Assembly: GCA_045603225.1 (NCBI GenBank)
Contig: JAZULT010000009.1
Location: 5,705 to 69,704 of the forward strand
Length of the DNA: 64,000 nucleotides
DNA from: RGIG9115 sp045603225
Lineage (GTDB): Bacteria; Bacillota; Clostridia; UBA1381
Reading direction: 5' to 3'
A program made the translations under genes and the position numbers. Shown one piece after another: positions 8,541 to 20,200 of this stretch. Positions within the stretch are counted from its first letter, which is position 1. Each line of letters begins with the position of its first letter. A model generated the notes under the pieces. The model saw only the letters and a program-made list of their open reading frames with translations. It made no database searches and had not been told where the DNA came from.

Positions 8541-11500
8541 TTGAAGGTGAAAAGAATTACGCTTTTGTTGACTGTTCTGTCAATAATCTCGTCATTTCTG
8601 CAAATACCGTCCTTTGCATCTTCGGAAAGCGCCGGGATTATCTTTGGTGAAAACAAGATACAAAGCAGAATGTCTGCCGAGACTGTGGGCGAGGCGGATA
8701 TCAGAGACGGAAAAGGTGTTATAGTTTTAAATCCTGATACTGCCGCAAACCTGAAAATTAATATGGGAGCAGGTTTTTCGGGACTTGCTGACGGAAGCTG
8801 TATCAGACTGACTGTTACGTACTATGATGAGGGAGAAGGTAAGTTTACACTTTACTATGACGGTGTGAACGGTAAAACGGAGCATCCTGATATTGTCAGA
8901 CTGAAAAATACCTGTATATGGAAGACGAAGGTTTATGAGTTCCAAAATCCGCAGTTCAATAAAGGAGCTGACGGTGCAGATGTGGTGATATCTTTAAATA
9001 CACCGTCTATGGATAAGTCGGCAGGTAAAGTTATAATATCTGAAATCAAGGCAGAGAAGACTGATTACAAATCTGTATATGTAGCGGATATTTCAACAGA
9101 TAACAGACCGGGAAACATATATTTTTCAGATGAAGAACTTAAGTTTACGGTAAATGTTGAGAAGAACGGCACAATGTCTGTTTACAGCAATGTATGCATG
9201 CTTACATATGAGGTCAGAGATGACAGCGGTGCTGTTGTATGGAGTGAAACTGAAGAAAATGTGAATGTTGAAAACGGTTACACCAAGATTGTAAAGCCTG
9301 AAGGCTTAAAGTATGGAATTTATGATTTTTACGTGACGGCTGAAAATGCGGAATATAATTATAAAAGCACGTATTCAACATATTTTGCTTATGCCGTGGC
9401 GGCAAGAAAGAATGATAGATTCGGTGTTAAAACACACTACGGACATCAGTATCCCGATCCTGAAAAAGCTGTTTATCTGATGGAAAAAGCAGGTATAGGC
9501 TTCTCAAACGGCGGATGGGGATGGGCAGGTATAGAGCAGTCTGTCGGAAAGTTTTCATACGGTACAGGACCTGTATCAAAATATCAGGACCTTATGGACA
9601 AAAGCGAAGTCGATATGATGCATTCGGCATCTTACGGAAATGTTTTATACACAGGAGCTCCGACGGATACGTATATGCCTGAAACGGATTCTGCCATGGA
9701 AGCTTTTGCGAATGCTGCTGTGTGGAGCATTACGGCATATGATAATGAGTACATAGAAGTGTGGAACGAACCTGATATGACTAACTTCAATCCGGGCCAT
9801 GCTTCGTGGGAGACTTATGCAAAGCTTTTAAAGGTGACTTACGAAAAGGTTAAAGCGGTAAATCCCGATATAAAGGTAATTGGCGGTTCGCTTGTTGCTA
9901 TACCGCTTCTTTCGGAGGATAAGCTGAAAGGAATACTCGATGCCGGTGGCGGAGAATACATGGATGCACTGTCCATACATCCGTATATCTGGGAAACATC
10001 TCCTCTTAATGACAACTTTCAGGAAAAGCTTCCTGTTGCAGGAGAGCTTCTTGCTAAAATGGGATATCCCGACAAGGAAATATGGATAACTGAGCTTGGC
10101 TGGGGAGCAGGACCGGGTCAGAAGTTCACTTACGAACAGCAGGCGGCTTATCTTGTACAGACATACCTTATGTCACTGAGCTATAAAAATTTCGGGAAGT
10201 TCATGTGGTATGATTTTCAGAACGACGGACTCGTTGAAACGGACAAGGAAGATATGTTCGGACTTGTGAAGCACTGGACTGATAAAAAACCGTGGTCGGC
10301 ACATAAGAGCTTTATAGCGGCATCGTTTATGAATCAGCTTATGGCAGGTGCGGAATATGTTGATAATTCCACAGATGGAAATGACGGATATATGTATCAT
10401 TATAAAAATGACGGAAAAGATATATATGCAGTATTTTCTTCAAAAAAATCATATCTTTGCGGTGTTTCGGGAAATTGCGATAAAGCGACGGTTTATGACA
10501 TGTACGGCAATGAAGATACGTTGTATGCATCAAACGGAGTTTTAAATATTCTTGGTGGTGAAGAGGTTATATATATTGTAGGCGAGAATCTTAATCTTGA
10601 ATTTGCAGAGCCTACTGTAACCGTAAACACAGTTGATGCTTCTGCACTGTTCGGAGAAGGTGCAGTCGTAAGCGTTAATGCAAATGAGAAAATTACAGTT
10701 GATTGCGGAAGTGTTAATGACGGTGTAAAGCTTGAAAAGCAATCAGAAAACAGTATTCATATATCATATGAAGAAGTATCAGCAGGTGAAGACAGAGTTC
10801 ATCTGACTGTAAAATCAGGAGAAAAGATGATTCTGACGGGTGATATTCTGGCAAGCTGTACACAGCTTCTTACTGCATCAATTTCGAATGATTTGTTTAA
10901 CAGTGTGAACTTCAACAGATGGCGTGGATATCTTACCGTTACAAATAACAGCGCAGTGCAGACAACCGCACCGGGATTTCTTACATTTGAAAGTCCTGAT
11001 TTGTTTTCAAAGAAGCTTCCGAAAATAGCAGTTCCTTCGCTGAGACCGGGAGAAAGAAGAACTATAAAATTCCATTTTCCTGAGATTTTAAGGAAAGAGG
11101 CTTATGATGTAAATGCGGTTATAAAGCTTTCTGACGGATATGTTATTCAGGTTTCGGAGAGAATAGATTTTGCGGCGGCACCGTATGCGGAGAAAAAGCC
11201 TGTTATAGACGGAAAAATTGAAGATAACGAATGGGTAATGGGTGCGGCACTTGATTTCGGGCGTGAAGACCAGGCTGTAAATCTTGCAGGGTTCTCGTGG
11301 AACGGTAAGGAGGATTTAAGCGGAAGAGTGTGTTTCGAGTACGATGAAGAATATCTGTATCTTGGCGCACAGGTGACTGATGATGTGTTCTTCCAGGAAA
11401 ATCCCAACGAGAAAATATGGCAGGGCGACAGCATTCAGTTTGCGGTGGGATATTCAAGAGCAAACGGAAACAAGGAATCGAACTCTTTTACTGAAGTTGG

Positions 11501-11828
11501 TATAGCACTTACTCCGGAGGATGAAAAAGTATGTGTTTACGGAGTAGAAGATATTTCGATAGGACGTGGAATTCTTGATATGGAAGCGTTGGGGATAGAA
11601 TGCGAAATTCAGAGGAACGGCGTTCTGACAACATATGAGCTTAAAATGCCGTGGACAGAGTTAGTTCCTAGGGGTTCGGAGTTTACAGGCGGCAAAAATG
11701 TTGCATTTTCAATGCTTGTGAATGACAATGACGGTCTCGGCAGAAAAGGCTGGCTTGAGTATGCAAGCGGAGTGGGACTGTCTAAGAACATAAATCTGTT
11801 CACGTTCTTGAAATTGATGAATAAATGA
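8541..11828 (+). CDS. Secreted GH39-like glycoside hydrolase with C-terminal CBM9-like module
   Basis: A 1,095-residue exported enzyme. It starts at TTG 8541, with AAGGAG eight bases before it, and has a signal peptide ending near SFASSES. A beta-rich N-terminal part (to about residue 285) precedes a clan GH-A TIM barrel. The barrel has GVKTHYGHQYP, the acid/base motif VWNEPDM (E410) and the nucleophile motif WITELGWG (E518). These two glutamates at strand ends 4 and 7 are the GH-A hallmark, and the NEP context suits GH39 or a related family acting on xylosides or other plant glycans. The last ~210 residues (from about 880) resemble a CBM9 carbohydrate-binding module (PVIDGKIEDNEW, LYLGAQVTDD, WQGDSIQFAV). 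No SLH module is present, so it is either released or held by its partners. Substrate is unknown. Confidence 0.8.
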   Translation: MKVKRITLLLTVLSIISSFLQIPSFASSESAGIIFGENKIQSRMSAETVGEADIRDGKGVIVLNPDTAANLKINMGAGFSGLADGSCIRLTVTYYDEGEGKFTLYYDGVNGKTEHPDIVRLKNTCIWKTKVYEFQNPQFNKGADGADVVISLNTPSMDKSAGKVIISEIKAEKTDYKSVYVADISTDNRPGNIYFSDEELKFTVNVEKNGTMSVYSNVCMLTYEVRDDSGAVVWSETEENVNVENGYTKIVKPEGLKYGIYDFYVTAENAEYNYKSTYSTYFAYAVAARKNDRFGVKTHYGHQYPDPEKAVYLMEKAGIGFSNGGWGWAGIEQSVGKFSYGTGPVSKYQDLMDKSEVDMMHSASYGNVLYTGAPTDTYMPETDSAMEAFANAAVWSITAYDNEYIEVWNEPDMTNFNPGHASWETYAKLLKVTYEKVKAVNPDIKVIGGSLVAIPLLSEDKLKGILDAGGGEYMDALSIHPYIWETSPLNDNFQEKLPVAGELLAKMGYPDKEIWITELGWGAGPGQKFTYEQQAAYLVQTYLMSLSYKNFGKFMWYDFQNDGLVETDKEDMFGLVKHWTDKKPWSAHKSFIAASFMNQLMAGAEYVDNSTDGNDGYMYHYKNDGKDIYAVFSSKKSYLCGVSGNCDKATVYDMYGNEDTLYASNGVLNILGGEEVIYIVGENLNLEFAEPTVTVNTVDASALFGEGAVVSVNANEKITVDCGSVNDGVKLEKQSENSIHISYEEVSAGEDRVHLTVKSGEKMILTGDILASCTQLLTASISNDLFNSVNFNRWRGYLTVTNNSAVQTTAPGFLTFESPDLFSKKLPKIAVPSLRPGERRTIKFHFPEILRKEAYDVNAVIKLSDGYVIQVSERIDFAAAPYAEKKPVIDGKIEDNEWVMGAALDFGREDQAVNLAGFSWNGKEDLSGRVCFEYDEEYLYLGAQVTDDVFFQENPNEKIWQGDSIQFAVGYSRANGNKESNSFTEVGIALTPEDEKVCVYGVEDISIGRGILDMEALGIECEIQRNGVLTTYELKMPWTELVPRGSEFTGGKNVAFSMLVNDNDGLGRKGWLEYASGVGLSKNINLFTFLKLMNK

Positions 11829-11844
11829 CGTAAGGAGACATGGC

Positions 11845-14800
11845 ATGAGAAAAACTATTTTAAATAAATTAATTTACGGTGCGGTATTGTCCCTGATGAC
11901 ATTAAGTGCCGGTATGTCGGCAACGGCATCGGATGGAGAAGTTTTATTCAGTGAAAATTATGAAAATCCTGTGTGTGCAACAATAAATTCAGGTAATGGA
12001 GTAATCGAGACTGATGATATTACCGGGAATAAATACATGCATGTAACGGGAGCATGGTCGGCAAATCAGTTCGGATATGCAATTCCTGAGATTGCTGAGG
12101 GGAAAATTCAGGTCAGATTTGATTATATGAAAAAGGACCTCACAAAGCAAACATATATTGTTCTTGCTAACAACAACTATTATTCGGGAAAAGAATGGTT
12201 CAGACTTTTTGGTGTTTCGGGAGCAGGACAAATAACAGCGCTTACAAATGCTGACGGTATGGGCAAAATGGAGGCAGATAAATGGTATACTCAGGTTGTC
12301 ACCGTGGATGTAGACACTCGTGAAGCAACGGCAGAGCTTTATGAGCAGGGCGGAGAAATTCCTCTTGCAACCCTGCATTATGATTATGTTCCGACAAATA
12401 CATCATCATACGGATACGGAGGCTGGCCTGAAACTTCAAAATCCTTTGTAAGGTTCAGACATTTCGGAGATAATGACGGATATCTTGACAATATTGAAAT
12501 AAAGTATATCTACGATAAGCCGTCATTATCACCTGATAAGATTACGATAATGAACCCTGAAGGCGATATTCAGAGTAATAAACAGGAAGTAATTGCTTCT
12601 GCAAACGTTATCAGAATAGACTTTAAAACGTATATGGACGAGTCTTCGTTAACAGAAAATTCGTTCTATGTTACAAAAAAAGGTGAGACGGACAAAATTG
12701 AAGCTGCGGTTGATACGGAAAGAAAAGGACACAAGGTTTCAGCTACTCTTTCGGCATCAAAAAAATGGATTCCGGGAGATTACACGATTCATGTTTCAGC
12801 TGATGTTTCGAACATAAAGGGAGATACTCTTGAAAATGAATATACGGAAGATTTTACGGTTATTTCAGGAAAAGTCGCTAAGATATCGTTTTCTGATATT
12901 GACGGAAATGAGGTAAATCTTACAGAAGGTGAAATTATAAAGCCTGAAGCTGAAAAGATTACATTCCACCTTTCAGGTGAGGTTCAGGAAGATTATCTTT
13001 CAGGGATAAGTGTAAAAAACAGTGACGGTGAAGTTGATGGCGAAAGAGCTTTTAACGGAACAGATAATACATACACAATCGCTTTAGATAAATATCTGAA
13101 GCAGAACAGTACATATTTAGTGAGTGTCCCTTATGAAGTGGTTGGCAATGCTTATGAAGGAACCTTCACGACCGGGGGCGGTATATACAAAGTGTTATCT
13201 GCTGAATTTTACGATGCTGACGGTAATGTTACCGATTCAGCCGGAAACGCATCAAGTATTACTGTAAAAATCGTGAATACAAAAGAGTTAAATGTAGATT
13301 ACCGACTCATATTTACTGCGTTTAATGAAGGCTTTATGAAGAATATGCAGTATTCGGATTTCGGTGTGTCAGAGTCAGATGCGAAGTTTGAGTTTACAAT
13401 GCCCGTTACGGCAGATGCTTCAGCAACGACTGTGAAAAATCTTCTGTGGAGCAAAACGGAAGAGACTGCAATTGGTGAAAAAGAGCTTGCTGATTGCATT
13501 GTTACGGCAGACGGAAAGGTTAAAATTGAAAAATCTTTGTATTCAGGCGGTGCAGAAAAAAAATTCAAGGTTACGGTGTTCCGTCCCGGTATGAGTGTGG
13601 CGGAATTGTCGGAAGGTCGGGAAAATATAAATGTTACAGCATATACCGATATTCTGCCCACAGATGCTGATGGAAAATGTTCTTTTGAATTTTCGGTTGA
13701 TGATTCAGGATTTTACGATGTTGAAATTATCACAGAGGACGGAAAGAAAGAAGAGTTTACTGTTTTTTACAACGACCGGGCAAAGGCTGAGCTTATACGG
13801 GAAAAGCTCAACAGTGCAGACTCTGCGGAAAGCTTTTACAGTATTTTATACGGCGAAGATGAAAACTTTAAAGAGCTTGGTTTTTATGTAAATCTGACTG
13901 AAACTGCAGATGAGAAAAAAGTTTCGGATTTAATGTATGAATACATAACCGACAAGAAATTCGAAGCAAATGATGATATTGAAGCAATTAAGCTTTTCAG
14001 AAAAATGTATGCAATTGAGCTTTTAAATGAAGGTAAGGAAATTTCCTTGTCGGAGTATGAAGAATATCTTAATACAGAATCTGAGAAGTTTTACACATAC
14101 TATGCAAAAGATTATATTACAGACAGTGTTAAAAAACAGATTTTAAAAGAGCTTAAAAAACGTGATTTTGAAAGTGATGAGGAATATACGGAAGCATTTC
14201 TTGAACTGCTTATTCTGAAAACTGTCCGTTATGCGGACGGTTATGGTAACGTCCGTGATATATTATCTGATTTTGAGAACGAAACAGGAATTGATACTTC
14301 TTCACTTGACAGCGGTAATTACTCTAAGGTTTTGGGTAAAGCTTATGATGGATACGAAGACCTTGAAAAGGCGTTGACAGCGAAAAAAAGCAACAGCGGA
14401 AATAAAGGCGGTTCCGGCGGAGGCGGAGGCGGTTCGTCTTCTTCAAAGCCTGCTGTAAGCATAACGGTAAATGAATCACAGGTAATGAAGCCTGAAGCAG
14501 TCCCTGTGGAAAGAGAAGCCTTTTCCGATATCGGTAATTATGCATGGGCAAAGGAAGCTATTGAGACACTTTACAAAAACGGAGCAATTAACGGTAAAGC
14601 AGAAAATATGTTCTTTCCGGCAGACAGTATAACAAGAGAAGAATTTATTTCGGTGATTATACGTATTAAAGGTACTGATTATAAAACCTCTGATGCAGAA
14701 TTTTCAGACGTTTCTGAGGGGACTTGGTACGAAAAATACATAAAAGCTGCTGTTGCTGACGGGATTATAAAAGGGAGAGAAGACGGAAGCTTCGGTGTGG

Positions 14801-15045
14801 GCGAGCCTGTTTCAAGACAGGATATGGCAGTTATAATCTGCAGGGCTCTCGGATTTGATGCGGATGTGACAACGGAAATCCCGTTTACAGATGACGGCCG
14901 GATTTCCGGGTATGCCCAAAATGCAGTTTATACAATGAAAGAAAAAAATATTATAACAGGTTTTGATGACGGAAGCTTTATGCCTCAGGCGAATGCAACA
15001 AGAGCAGAAGCGTCGGTTATGATATACCGCGGATTTTATAATTGA
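11845..15045 (+). CDS. SLH-anchored surface protein with LamG-like and Ig-like domains
   Basis: A 1,066-residue exported protein with an N-terminal signal peptide. About residues 33-230 form a concanavalin/LamG-like jelly-roll (VLFSENYENPVC..., FVRFRHFGDNDGYLDNIEIKY) that recurs three times in the gene at 17236, so it is a shared carbohydrate-binding candidate. About 235-335 resemble an SbsA-type Ig domain. A helical segment follows (about 640-845), then a Gly/Ser linker with a run of glycines (about 856-870). Three SLH modules close the protein (about 893-1066: FSDIGNYAWAKEAIETLY, FSDVSEGTWYEKYIKAA, FTDDGRISGYAQNAVYTM). It is presumably a wall-bound scaffold or receptor for the enzymes encoded on either side. 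The ribosome binding site is AAGGAGA. Binding specificity is not readable. Confidence 0.8.
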   Translation: MRKTILNKLIYGAVLSLMTLSAGMSATASDGEVLFSENYENPVCATINSGNGVIETDDITGNKYMHVTGAWSANQFGYAIPEIAEGKIQVRFDYMKKDLTKQTYIVLANNNYYSGKEWFRLFGVSGAGQITALTNADGMGKMEADKWYTQVVTVDVDTREATAELYEQGGEIPLATLHYDYVPTNTSSYGYGGWPETSKSFVRFRHFGDNDGYLDNIEIKYIYDKPSLSPDKITIMNPEGDIQSNKQEVIASANVIRIDFKTYMDESSLTENSFYVTKKGETDKIEAAVDTERKGHKVSATLSASKKWIPGDYTIHVSADVSNIKGDTLENEYTEDFTVISGKVAKISFSDIDGNEVNLTEGEIIKPEAEKITFHLSGEVQEDYLSGISVKNSDGEVDGERAFNGTDNTYTIALDKYLKQNSTYLVSVPYEVVGNAYEGTFTTGGGIYKVLSAEFYDADGNVTDSAGNASSITVKIVNTKELNVDYRLIFTAFNEGFMKNMQYSDFGVSESDAKFEFTMPVTADASATTVKNLLWSKTEETAIGEKELADCIVTADGKVKIEKSLYSGGAEKKFKVTVFRPGMSVAELSEGRENINVTAYTDILPTDADGKCSFEFSVDDSGFYDVEIITEDGKKEEFTVFYNDRAKAELIREKLNSADSAESFYSILYGEDENFKELGFYVNLTETADEKKVSDLMYEYITDKKFEANDDIEAIKLFRKMYAIELLNEGKEISLSEYEEYLNTESEKFYTYYAKDYITDSVKKQILKELKKRDFESDEEYTEAFLELLILKTVRYADGYGNVRDILSDFENETGIDTSSLDSGNYSKVLGKAYDGYEDLEKALTAKKSNSGNKGGSGGGGGGSSSSKPAVSITVNESQVMKPEAVPVEREAFSDIGNYAWAKEAIETLYKNGAINGKAENMFFPADSITREEFISVIIRIKGTDYKTSDAEFSDVSEGTWYEKYIKAAVADGIIKGREDGSFGVGEPVSRQDMAVIICRALGFDADVTTEIPFTDDGRISGYAQNAVYTMKEKNIITGFDDGSFMPQANATRAEASVMIYRGFYN

Positions 15046-15062
15046 CAGATTGGAGGGTAATG

Positions 15063-17165
15063 ATGAAAAGAATTATTTCAACGGCACTGACAGGAGTTGC
15101 TTGCCTGACAGTTGCTTCTCCTGCGTTTGGTGCAGGCATGGGTGTCAACACCCATATTGACCATAAATATCCTGTTGATTCAAACTTAAGACTCGTGACA
15201 GACGGGAGTTTTGAATGGACAAGAGATTCTGTCGGCTGGACGGGAGTAGAAAGTGTAAAGGGCATCAAAACTATTCAGGATTATAATATGTACTGTGCAA
15301 AACAGCTTGAAGACAAGGGAATTAATCAACTTTTGGTGCTCGGATATGGAAACGATAGTGCATACGATGTTGAAAGCAAGTTTGTTATGCCGACGAAGGA
15401 TAACGAGGAATACTATAACGGATTTCTTGATTATGTCAGATTTGTTGTTGACAGTATGGGAGTGTATACAGATGCTTATGAAATCTGGAACGAACCGAAT
15501 TATACTACGTTTAACTATAATCTTTCTGAGGCGGACGGTACGGAATATGCAAAGCTATATCTTGATTGTGCGAACATTATAAGAGAAAAGGACCCTACGG
15601 CACGTATACTGTGCGGAGCTATTATGGGAGACAGTACAGCGGCAAGAAGTTACGGTGAACAGATTTTTGAGTATATCAAAACATTCGGAGATGTTAATGA
15701 GCTTATTGATGTTTTCTCAATTCATAAATATTCTGATGATGCTGAAGGTGCTTATGCCGATGCTCTTTGGAGATGGGAGACTGTTTTCGATAAATACGGA
15801 TATACCGGAGACGTATGGATGACGGAAAACGGTGCTTCTACATATACAGGCGACGGAGTGACCGAAGCTGAACAGGCGGCATATGTTGCAAGATGTATGG
15901 TTCAGTGGGAAAAATATCTTCATGAGAGCGGACGAAACGGTGAAAATTTCTGGTATGATTTAAAAAATGACGGTGAAGCGGCTGACAATAAGGAGCATAA
16001 TTACGGTCTTGCCGATTATGATTATAATGTGAAACCGGCATTTAATACCGCAAAGCTTTATAATAAGCTTACCAATTCAAAGGAACAGGTAAATTACACA
16101 GAATCGGGAAGCGGATATGTTGCTGAATATTCTGATGGTGTTGATAATGCCTATGTTGTATACGGTACAGACGGAATGCAAAATGTTTCACTTTCGGGAG
16201 ATAAAGTGTATGTATATGGTGTTTCGGGTGAAGTTACGGAAGAGCTTACAGACTTTGACGGAACAAAAGAGTTTGCCGTGAGTGGTGGGCCGGTATTTGT
16301 TCAGTGCATAAATGATTCTCTGAAGATTACCAAAGCAGACTATAATACGAATAAAAATGTTATTGACATTGAAGGCACAGCGCCCGGTGCGGAAAGTGTT
16401 ACGATAACACTTGAAACGGACGGTGCAGTTCTTCAAAGTAAATCAGTCAAAGTAAATGCAGATAATGTTTTCAGAAAAACGTTTACGGCAATAAACGGTG
16501 GAATATGTGTTATCCGTGTAAATGACGGAGAAAGCGAAATAACTAAAGAGATAAAATGCATGAAGTATGCATATGAGAAAAAAGCACCGTCCGATGCCGC
16601 TGTGGCATACGATGTTACGACTAAATCGGGAACTGTAAGTGCAACGGTTTCAGATGCAGTTGACGGAGAGATTGTTCTCGTTTCGGTAGTGTCAGCGGAT
16701 AAGACTGCTGAAGAGACGGAAATATCAGATTTTGCATATATAGGAGAAGCTGTTGTTCAGTCGGGGAGCATAAATAAAAGCTTTAACTTACCTGAAAATG
16801 CAAAAGGAGCATATAAGGTGCTGATTGCAAGACGGAATACAAAAAGTGCCGGAACATCGGACTTTATGGCAAATGAATGGAACTGGGCGTATGTGGCACG
16901 GCTTGATTCGGAGGATAAAAACGGGGCTGTAATAGTGAATGCAAGTCTTAAAAACTTTAACGGGGTTCCAAAGAGCGCTGTAGTTATCGTGGCGGAATAC
17001 GCATCCGATAATAAGCTTATAAAGGTTACAGGCGAAAGCTATACAATACCTGCAAATCAGACAGAAGCCGTATCATGTCCGCTTACTGTTGAAAAGCAGA
17101 ACGATACAGCATACTTTAAGGCTATGGTATGGGATAGCTTCGGCAATATAATGCCGCTATATTAA
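15063..17165 (+). CDS. Secreted GH39-like glycoside hydrolase
   Basis: The start at 15063 is preferred: GGAGGG lies five bases upstream and a signal peptide begins there (MKRIISTALTGVACLTVA, ending near AFGAG). Upstream in-frame codons overlap the previous gene's stop and contain the ribosome binding site. The mature 700-residue protein opens directly with the catalytic barrel. GVNTHIDHKYP parallels the start of the barrel encoded at 8541. The acid/base is E144 in EIWNEPNY and the nucleophile E255 in WMTENGAS, the clan GH-A pattern. Beta-sandwich modules follow from about residue 400. It lacks both CBM9 and SLH modules and is about 400 residues shorter than its paralogue. The pair may act on different linkages of one polysaccharide; that is inference. 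Confidence 0.8.
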   Translation: MKRIISTALTGVACLTVASPAFGAGMGVNTHIDHKYPVDSNLRLVTDGSFEWTRDSVGWTGVESVKGIKTIQDYNMYCAKQLEDKGINQLLVLGYGNDSAYDVESKFVMPTKDNEEYYNGFLDYVRFVVDSMGVYTDAYEIWNEPNYTTFNYNLSEADGTEYAKLYLDCANIIREKDPTARILCGAIMGDSTAARSYGEQIFEYIKTFGDVNELIDVFSIHKYSDDAEGAYADALWRWETVFDKYGYTGDVWMTENGASTYTGDGVTEAEQAAYVARCMVQWEKYLHESGRNGENFWYDLKNDGEAADNKEHNYGLADYDYNVKPAFNTAKLYNKLTNSKEQVNYTESGSGYVAEYSDGVDNAYVVYGTDGMQNVSLSGDKVYVYGVSGEVTEELTDFDGTKEFAVSGGPVFVQCINDSLKITKADYNTNKNVIDIEGTAPGAESVTITLETDGAVLQSKSVKVNADNVFRKTFTAINGGICVIRVNDGESEITKEIKCMKYAYEKKAPSDAAVAYDVTTKSGTVSATVSDAVDGEIVLVSVVSADKTAEETEISDFAYIGEAVVQSGSINKSFNLPENAKGAYKVLIARRNTKSAGTSDFMANEWNWAYVARLDSEDKNGAVIVNASLKNFNGVPKSAVVIVAEYASDNKLIKVTGESYTIPANQTEAVSCPLTVEKQNDTAYFKAMVWDSFGNIMPLY

Positions 17166-17235
17166 TTAATGTAAAAATATTTTATGTACTGAGGGAAAAG
17201 TATATAATTAAAAATTTATAATGGAGGAATGAGAA

Positions 17236-20200
17236 ATGAAGAAATTTTTATCAGGACTTATATCTTTATCAATGATAGGTACTTATATGGTAAGCTTTGC
17301 AACACACGCATCAGCTGCAAAATATACTACCATATCAACTATCTTTGAGGAAGACTATGACGGGGAAACAGTAACAGCGAACGCATCGGGTACAGGAGAA
17401 ATTTTAACAGACGAAACAACCGGAAATAAGTATATGAAGATGAACAGAGGGTACTCTACAAATCAATTTGCATATACATTTCCGGCAATTACTACAGGGA
17501 AAATAGCGGTTCAGTTTGACTATATGAAGGATGCTGAAACACTTGATTATCAGTCTTACATAGCATTGGCAGACAACAATCTGTACGAAACAAAAGAATA
17601 CTTAAGACTTTTGTCAACAAACAATTACGGCAGTAAACAAAACAAAATGACTGCTTTCAAAACAGAGATGATTTCATCAGACTCAATTACCGAGGCAGGA
17701 CAGTGGTATACATTCAAATATGTAATTGACATGGATACTCATGATGTTTCCGTAACCTTGTACAAGAAGGGAAATACTGCTCCTATGGGCACGCTGTCGT
17801 TTGAGGCGCTTGAACGTTCATCGGCAGGATGCAGTGACTGGCAGGAAACAAAGAATGAGTTTGTACGTTTCATTCATTACGGTGATGCGGATGCTTACAT
17901 GGACAATATTTCAATAAAATATGTCTATGAAGATCCTAATCTCATTTTCAGTGAGGATTATGACGGAGATGAAATTACAGCACCGAGTACAGGCGTCGGA
18001 ACTGTTATGACAGAAGAATCCGGTAACAAGTACATGAAAATGGATATGACAATTGACGGTGTTACTGACTGGGGTGCAACTATGTTTGCATATGATTTCC
18101 CGGAAGTAAAATCAGGAATTGTAAATATCGAGTTTGACTATATGAAAGAGGAAAAGGAACCTCAGACATATATGGTGCTTTCCGGAACAAATAACTGGAA
18201 TACAAAAGAAATGCTCAGACTCATGGGACTCTTCTATAAATCAGCGGCATTTACAGGATTTGACGGAACTGCAATGCTTAATAATGCCGGAAAAACTGCG
18301 GTTCTTGAAGCAGGAAAATGGTATACTCAGAAAGTGACCTTGAATCTCGATACAAAAGAAGCAACAGCAACTGTGTATGAAAGAGGCGGAAGCGAAGCTG
18401 TAGGATATATGCACCGCACAAAGCTTTCTGACAGTACAGGATATAACGGCTGGCCTGCAACATCTGACGGATTTGTACGTATAGCACATTTCGGTGATAC
18501 AGATGCTTGCATTGACAATATCAAAATCACAAAGGGTGAAGCTCCGAAGGACTATGCATATTCTATGGCAATAGTCGGAGATACTCAGACACTGACTGCA
18601 AAATATCCTGATACACTTGCAGGACTTTATGACTGGATAGCCGAAAATGCTGAGTCAAAGAACATGAAATGGGTATTTGGTCTCGGTGATATAACAGACG
18701 GTGATACTGATGAGGAATGGGCACTTGGAAAAGCTAACATTTCTAAGCTTGACGGTGTTGTACCGTACTCAGTTATACGTGGTAACCATGATTCTGCAGA
18801 AAAGTTTAAAGCAGCTTTCCCGTATTCTGAATACGCAGATAAGATTGACGGAAGCATGAACGGTGATATGCTTAATACATATCAGAAATTCACAGTCGGA
18901 GATACTAAATATATGGTAGTAAACCTTGACTGGGGTGCTCCTGATGCGGCTGTTGCATGGGCGAATGAAGTTATTGAAGCAAATCCGAATTATAATGTTA
19001 TCTTAACAACTCATGCTTACTTAAACAGCGACGGAACAACTCTTGACTCAGGTGATGAAGGGGCTCCGACAAATTACAGCTCACTTAACAATAACGGTGA
19101 TGAATTATGGAACGACCTTGTTAAAAAGCATGAAAACATAGTTCTCGTTCTGTCAGGTCATATTTCATCTGAAACTGTTGTGGCAACAAAAGCTACAGGC
19201 GTAAACGGAAATACAGTTACACAGATGCTTATAGACCCGCAGACAACAGACCAGAATAATGTCGGTTCAGGACTTGGTCTTGTAGCAATGCTTTACTTCT
19301 CTGAAGATGGAAAGAATGTTGATGTTGAATATTATTCGACATTAAAGGGCGGAAAGTATCTGAGTGCAAATCAGTTCTCTATGGAGCTTGATACTGTAAC
19401 TCTTGAAGAACGTGCTCTGATCTTCAGCGAGAACTATGAAAATGAAACTGTAACACCGATTGCGGCAGGTGCCGGAACTGTTGAGACAGATGCTTCGGGC
19501 AATAAGTACATGAAGATGGACATGACAATTGATGGTGAAACCGATTGGGGAAAGACACTGTTCGCTTATGATATTCCGGAAATAAAAGACGGAAAAATAA
19601 GTATTGAATACGATTACATGAAAGAAAATAAGACGCCTCAGACTTATTTCGCTTTGTCAGGCGCTAAAACATGGAATACAAAAGAAATGATGCGTCTTAT
19701 GGGTGTAAGCTATAATTACGGTGTATTTACAACGTTTGATGGTTCAACAACATACATTAAGGAAAACGGTCAGAATGCGGCACTGACAGCAGGTAAATGG
19801 TATACACAGAAAATAATTATTGATATGGAAACTCATAATGTTTCTTCAGCTGTATATGAAAAAGGCTCTGACACACCGATGGGCGGTACTGTTTATAAGG
19901 AGAATCTTCCTCGTATGACAAGCAACAGCGGCGGATATGCCGGCTGGCCGATGTCAAGTGACAGCTTTGTTCGTCTTGTGCATTTCGGTGATACCGATGC
20001 GTGCATAGATAATATCACAATTAAGTATGTGTATGACGATCCTGCACTTGATTCAGACAGTATTAAGATTAAGAAAGCTGACGGAGAAGAAGAACTTGTA
20101 TGGACAGATGTTATTTCTTCTGCAAAGGTTATCGACGTTGATTTCGGAACAGGTATGTACGAAGAGTCAATGACGGATGAGTATATCTATGTAACAAAGA